The notes beneath the pieces are model-generated. The model was not told the DNA's origin. It saw only the letters and a list, made by a program, of their open reading frames with translations, and made no database searches. From Liolophura sinensis (lineage: Eukaryota; Mollusca; Polyplacophora; Chitonida; Chitonidae), in contig NC_088301.1 in NCBI RefSeq assembly GCF_032854445.1, positions 52,937,187 through 53,001,186 of the forward strand: 64,000 nucleotides of DNA, given 5' to 3'. Below, in pieces: positions 59,443 to 64,000 of this stretch. The position numbers and the translations under genes were made by a program. Position 1 is the stretch's first letter; every line of letters begins with the position of its first letter.

Positions 59443-59813
59443 TCGATCTAATACTCATGTTTCGAGATATGACGTTACGACGACAGGGTGATGTCCCTTT
59501 ATGATATGACGTCATCACTTCACGGCACGGTAGGGCCAATCTGGTAATTTTAACATGGGGTGGTATACAGAATATAGAGAAGTAATTGAAAGGATTACAC
59601 TGATCTTCTGAATTGTGTTCAGGGGTGAATTAGCATTCCCCCAATGTTGCACAAAAAATGATGTTCTGTCGATACTTTGATCTAAACATGATCACTGCCA
59701 TGTTAAAAGATAGGCAAGTAGCCCTACTGTGCCGTGAAGTGGCAACATCTTTTTGCACCGAGACGTCATTCTGTTGTCGTAATGGCATAACTCGAAAACT
59801 GTATATTACCTGT
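59443..59813. mobile_element. Fold-back (long inverted-repeat) element
   Basis: The arms 59443-59565 and about 59693-59813 are imperfect reverse complements over about 120 bp, separated by a loop of about 127 bp. The best blocks are CACTTCACGGCAC (59516-59528) against GTGCCGTGAAGTG (59729-59741), and TACGACGACAG against CTGTTGTCGTA. Both arms also share TTTTAACATGG near the loop. No transposase is present. It may be a fold-back MITE or an inverted duplication. Superfamily unknown. Confidence 0.7.
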
Positions 59814-60536
59814 CAGCTGGACAACAGACAATTTGTGAAAGAGAATAAAACAATAATGAACTAAAAGGTTTTAAGAAACCTAAAACTGGTCTGGCAAATA
59901 TGGCAACATTGAAGAGAAGACAGATTTATGTTAGTGCCCACTGGCCTTGAAAAGCTGATGAGCTTGAAAGCGCCATCGTTGTTGATTGACTCGAATTCAA
60001 TATATGTTCATCCAGGTTTCAACCTCCTTGTCCAAAATGTTGAAAGGCTATATACCAATGTTATACTAACCCCACCAAGCAGGTGTATCAACACAAGGAT
60101 AAACGTAATGTAAATGGGTTGCCAGCCATAAGTGTAATGGGGAAATTAGTTAGGGATGTCACTGTTAGTACCTAGGTACATGTACATTGTTTTAAACAAC
60201 ACCTGATGTGTGTAGCAGCGATTCATTGGCAGGGATTCATAGAAGTCCAAATTTTTACAACTGGAGATTCAATATTGAGTTTTTTCTGCTCCAGAATATT
60301 ATTTGTACTTTAAACTCCAACTATAACCTGGTTTTGAGTTAAATTCCACTCTAGCAAACCAGTAATTTTGTAAACATGAAAGTATATATGAAATGTACAT
60401 ATACATGAGAAAGAGAAAGTTTAATTTCACTTGAGATTCATTTCTGATCACGATTTTATTGTTGATACATACATATACTTTAAGTATAATATCTTTATCA
60501 AAGATGCATGTATTCACTGTATAATAAAATAAGGTA

Positions 60537-61262
60537 AATGGCTATCTGCTTACAACTGCAGAAATGGACAAATGTTACTCACGACACATTATCATCTCTG
60601 TATGTATGTATGTATCCACCACAAAATTACTTTCTATGCAGAAAACAGATTGAGTTATATTTATTTATCTGATTGGTGTTTTAGGCTGTACTCAATAATA
60701 TTTCACTTATATGACGGCGGACAGCATTATGGTGGAAGGAAATCGGGCAGGGTCCGGGAGAAACCCACGACCATCCGCAGATTGCTGGCACACCTTCCCA
60801 CGTACGGCCGGAGAGGAAGCCAGCATGAGTTGGATTTGAAGTCAGAACGACCACATTGGTCATTACACTGTGCTAGTGTGCTAACCAGCTGAGCCACGGA
60901 GGCCCCCGTTGGAGTTTTAGCCCAGACACGAAATCATATCTATTTATACAGTATATATAGGCAAACTGGCAATATGGTAACCATGACAACCACAGAAATG
61001 AATATACCTGAGTTGCAACACATCATCATTGGTGTATGAAGATATCCACCAAAAATTTAACTCTATGAAGAAAACAGTTGGAGTTACAGCCCGGAAATGA
61101 AATCATACCTACTTATATAGTGTATATAAAGAAAATGGCTATGTGGTTACCATTACAACTACAGAAATTAACAAATGTGAGTCAAGATACATGGTCACCA
61201 GTGTATCTATGTATCCACCAAAAATTAAAACTCTCTGTGGAAAACAATGGGAGATATAGCCC
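60537..61262. repeat. Three-unit tandem repeat, ~170 bp, interrupted by a SINE
   Basis: Three units begin near 60537 (AATGGCTAT), 60965 (AACTGGCAATATGG) and 61132 (AATGGCTATGTGG). Each continues through an ACAACTACAGAAAT-like block, a TGTATC-ATGTATCCACCA block and AGAAAACAGTTGGAGTTA-AGCCC. The first unit is split by the SINE at 60657-60906; without it the unit is about 174 bp, matching the ~170-bp spacing of the others. A small TATG microsatellite lies in unit 1. Confidence 0.78.
60657..60906 (-). mobile_element. Near full-length tRNA-derived SINE inserted in the tandem repeat
   Basis: On the - strand it starts with a tRNA-like head (GGGGCCTCCGTGGCTCAGCT and GGTTAGCACACTAGC, box A region; ACTTCAAATCCAAC, box B region). 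The conserved core follows (CTGGCTTCCTCTCCGGCCGT, ATGGTCGTGGGTTTCTCCCG, CCACCATAATGCTGTC) and then the AAAACACCAATCAGATAAAT tail. Imperfect flanking repeats are TTGAGTTAT on the left and TTGGAGTTTT on the right. It is the most complete family copy here and can serve as reference for the others. Naming as MetaSINE/BivaMD-like is from memory. Confidence 0.88.
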
Positions 61263-63326
61263 TGACACAAACACAGTCTGACAGACGGACAAAATCGGTA
61301 TAACATAATACACTCTGCCTAATGGCAGTCGTATATAAACAAACACAGAGCTTATCCTGATTAGAGATATATATTAAAACAGTCATAAACCATCCATGTT
61401 CAGTTGTTGGTTGTTATTTTAGGAGAAAACAGAAACCACAATGTAACAAACTCTGAAGATACTGAAAGTAATGAACCTGTCTTTTCTGAAAAGTTGACTG
61501 TAAGCACCCAAGGGAGCCTTATCTCAGATCACTGACTAGCTTTGACCTAATTGACATTGCCTTTAAAACGCTCATACTTCAGGAAGAGGGGAGCCAAGAA
61601 CATGTTGAGTTGCATGAAGTTTAAGGGTGAAACTTCAACCTTGTCCTTACATATGAACTTCCCTGTATGGATTTGGTAAATGCACCTGTCCTTTCAACTG
61701 CTTCTACTAGGGTTTTCACATCAACATTGAATCAGTAAAAAAATACATTTTTTATCCATCAAAGTTTCCTTGCTCAGGAAATAATATCAATTACATGATT
61801 CCTGACATGCTTTTGACGGGAGAAAAATTATCCTTACACCTGACTAACCATTTTGCTTAACATGGGATGTCCCCAACAGTCCATTTCTGGCGCCAAAAAA
61901 AAGGGCTCAAGTGAGAGCCTCAAGCTGGGAAGCTGATGCTAATTTAAAACGGAGGCAGTCTTGGAGATTTTTTGATGATATAGGTTGGAAGATTGAGCCA
62001 GCTACTGCAAAAATTTAAGATCTACATGAATCAGTTTCAATTTGTCACAATGATTACTCCAACAACAGAGATATACACCCGCCTATTACTAAACTTCAAT
62101 CGCAAATAGTACATTCACTGTGTAGATTCAGTAAATTGATTCAAACAGTTGCCTGCTACCTACATAAAACCGATACAAGTGCAAGCTTTTTATTATTAAA
62201 CACAGTACTTTGCAGTATTTTGATACAAAGAATCCACCAACATCACACTGCAAGTGCTTAGTGGACAAGGCTTTGAGCTTCTACTGGGTTACACAGGTCA
62301 GCAGGCAGATTTAATGAGGCAACCAGATTGACCCCGAGTCTGCCAGACTAACCACAAAGTTGCAGAACACAGATGGTTAGTGATCAGTATTATGTGGATG
62401 CTTGTTCTCAGTGACAGACTTTTGTGATGGCAATCCATCTTGGATATCTTTAGGACTCATTTACTCAACCCATGTAAGACATCACACGCTTGACCACTTC
62501 GGATTGTCATGGATGCAGCCATTGACAATCAAAGTCAATGCTACACATATAATTTTGAATGCACTTCAGTTTTTATCCAAAAATTTGAGTATTTGTACTA
62601 GAAAAACACAGAATTGAGTTTTTTTTAACTGAATTTGAACACCAAATACTGGAGTCTAAAATCGACATGTATGAATCCCTGATGTAGGCCGCCATGTATA
62701 ACAGAGAATAAACCTATGTTTATCAGTTGGAATAACGAAAAGGAGGGGTAAGTTATTCGATCAGCTGATATCATAATCGTACAATACAATACACTTTAAA
62801 TGCTTTACCGCCTGTTGTGTGTATTATGCAATATTAGCATGCATATGTTACATATCTTGATGTACTATAACTCACATTCAGTAATTGTGAAATAGGTACC
62901 TCAACCGCTTTGGGTTTGTTGTTTTCATTTTTCTGGGGTTTTTTTTTTTTTTTTTTTCCATTTGTTTTTTTTTTTTTTCAAAAAGAAAAATGTACATGTA
63001 TACAGCTAATTAATGTCACTAAACACAGCTCCATGTTTTATGAAATACAACACATTTTAATGTTGGAAAAATCCACAAAGGCTTTCAAATATTGGTACTT
63101 TCATCATGACCATATTCAGAAAGTGATCAAGACATTACTGGTAACTGTATGTACCTACATGTAGAAGGATGCAATGGCAAGAGAAGATACAGCTAAGATC
63201 AACTATGGTACATGACGATAAGTTTCGTCCTCAGATATGGAAAGTGTATCCCATGATTCATTGGGGCAGAACATCAGCGGTGGTCAAGGGATTATATGGA
63301 CAGTTCCCGAATGTAATAAATCCTGA
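61263..63326. other. Intergenic DNA with no recognised gene
   Basis: Unremarkable AT-rich DNA. It contains poly(T) tracts at 62939-62957 and 62965-62978 and a weak candidate first exon for CCDC77 near 62887-62920, discussed in the findings. No second end of the piggyBac-like element was recognised. Confidence 0.6.
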
Positions 63327-63638
63327 CTAGTAGCTTGAGAAATATTTGGATGCACCATAGTCATGCTGGCTGGCTTCACTTTCCCTTTCCATGTCATTTC
63401 TCTCCTCCTCTAAATCCTGTGTATCGTCAAACTCATCATCTTCTTCATTATTCCACTTGGAGAGCACTTGCACAGCTTGTATCGCTGTAAATCTGCGTGG
63501 TCGCGATGCACGACAAGCGCTTTTACTCCCGGATGAGCTGGGAACTCTCCGAAGAATTCCCCGTCTGAACAACGTCTGTTCCAGCCTCGTTTTCATAATT
63601 CTACACGTCATTATATCTAAAATAGGACTAGAGGTCAT
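63327..63638 (-). pseudogene. N-terminal piece of a piggyBac-like transposase
   Basis: A 103-codon frame on the - strand has a basic N-terminal half (RRVPSSSGSKSACRASRPRR), then FTAIQAVQVL, then an acidic run (NNEEDDEFDDTQDLEEE), and ends at a stop at 63327-63329. A basic stretch, an RFTA-QA-like motif and then an acidic stretch resemble the start of piggyBac-type transposases, which are about 550-650 residues long. The catalytic DDD domain is not found after the stop, so this is a truncated or intron-split copy. It lies 161 bp inside a TTAA-bounded piggyBac-like end, which supports the call. A host gene of unknown function is the alternative. Confidence 0.5.
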
Positions 63639-63802
63639 ATGTCTTCAACTCTGATTGGTCACATTAACACAGTAGAGCAAAATAAGGGTATTCCCCAGGT
63701 TCAAAGATGATGACGTAAGCAAGCCGCTGTCACCGGCTTTTCGCAGAAAGTAATCAAAACGTCCGTGCCGCTGTCAGCGGCTTGCCGGAGGCAAAGAGTT
63801 AA
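63639..63802 (-). mobile_element. 5' end of a piggyBac-like element (TTAA, hairpins)
   Basis: On the - strand the element begins TTAACTCTTTGCCTCCGG, with the TTAA at 63802-63799. TTAA is the fixed piggyBac target site, and TTAA followed by C(C/T)CTTTG is a common start of its terminal repeat. Two short palindromes follow: GCCGCTGTCAGCGGC (63767-63781) and AAGCCGCTGTCACCGGCTT (63721-63739). The transposase-like frame starts just inside. The other end is not recognised in the window. Confidence 0.58.
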
Positions 63803-64000
63803 TGGACTTTTGTGAATTTTTCTTTCTAACAGTGATATTCTCAGTCATCTACATTATTTTGCGAACAAAATTTTTAACTTTTGGGACTGGATTATTTATG
63901 GTATCATAATTTTCAACCATTTGAATTAATGTAAACTACAATGGAGTCCAGGAGTAGTTTGACTGATTTGACTGTTCAGTGTTGGTGATTACTCAAGTGC

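Noticed and set aside
60657-60906. tRNA gene in the head of the SINE
   Set aside because: Box A- and B-like positions are present, but the stems do not form a proper cloverleaf and the sequence runs directly into the SINE core; it is a tRNA-derived promoter head, not a tRNA gene.

Overview
The window looks like nuclear DNA of an animal, most likely a mollusc or another marine lophotrochozoan. It is AT-rich. Genes are split into short coding exons with GT/AG introns of up to about 9 kb. The two recognisable proteins are metazoan families, and the intergenic and intronic DNA carries tRNA-headed SINEs of a type I associate with bivalves and their relatives, plus non-autonomous DNA transposons. 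The taxon call is inference; no species can be named from this sequence.

Two host genes lie tail to tail. The first, on the + strand from 12660 to 44335, is an IQSEC/BRAG-family Arf guanine-nucleotide exchange factor. It has 12 coding exons here whose splice sites and phases all fit together, giving about 1018 residues. A very large exon 1 carries an IQ motif and a long Ser-rich linker. Exons 2-6 hold the Sec7 domain, exons 6-9 the PH domain and exons 10-12 the tail, which ends in a class-I PDZ-type ligand. The first exon in the window starts in mid-codon, so the true N-terminus lies upstream: either unrecognised within the first 12.6 kb or outside the window. The second gene, on the - strand from 59240 to 51866, is a CCDC77-like centrosomal/ciliary coiled-coil gene with seven phase-consistent exons. 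Its last ~90-100 residues are not found and may lie in the 200-N assembly gap at 49464-49663. Its first exon is uncertain.

Layout: 1-12659, upstream or intron DNA with no convincing exon. 12660-44335, IQSEC coding region; intron 1 contains an 812-bp hAT-like element. 44336 to about 47230, probable long IQSEC 3' UTR with two AATAAA signals. 47230-51865, intergenic DNA with SINE pieces, the gap and one repeat unit abutting it. 51866-59240, CCDC77; its introns contain SINEs, a 961-bp inverted-repeat element and a four-unit tandem array. 59241-63326, a fold-back element and a ~170-bp tandem repeat interrupted by a SINE. 63327-63802, the 5' end of a piggyBac-like transposon on the - strand, apparently cut short.

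No operon, CRISPR array, rRNA or tRNA gene was seen. I found no wholly new biological system. The points most worth a second look are the catalytic glutamate of the Sec7 domain lying on a 33-nt in-frame exon, the cluster of mobile elements with visible insertion scars around CCDC77, the repeat-flanked gap that may hide the CCDC77 3' end, and an unidentified frameshifted coding-like stretch beside Sec7 exon 5.
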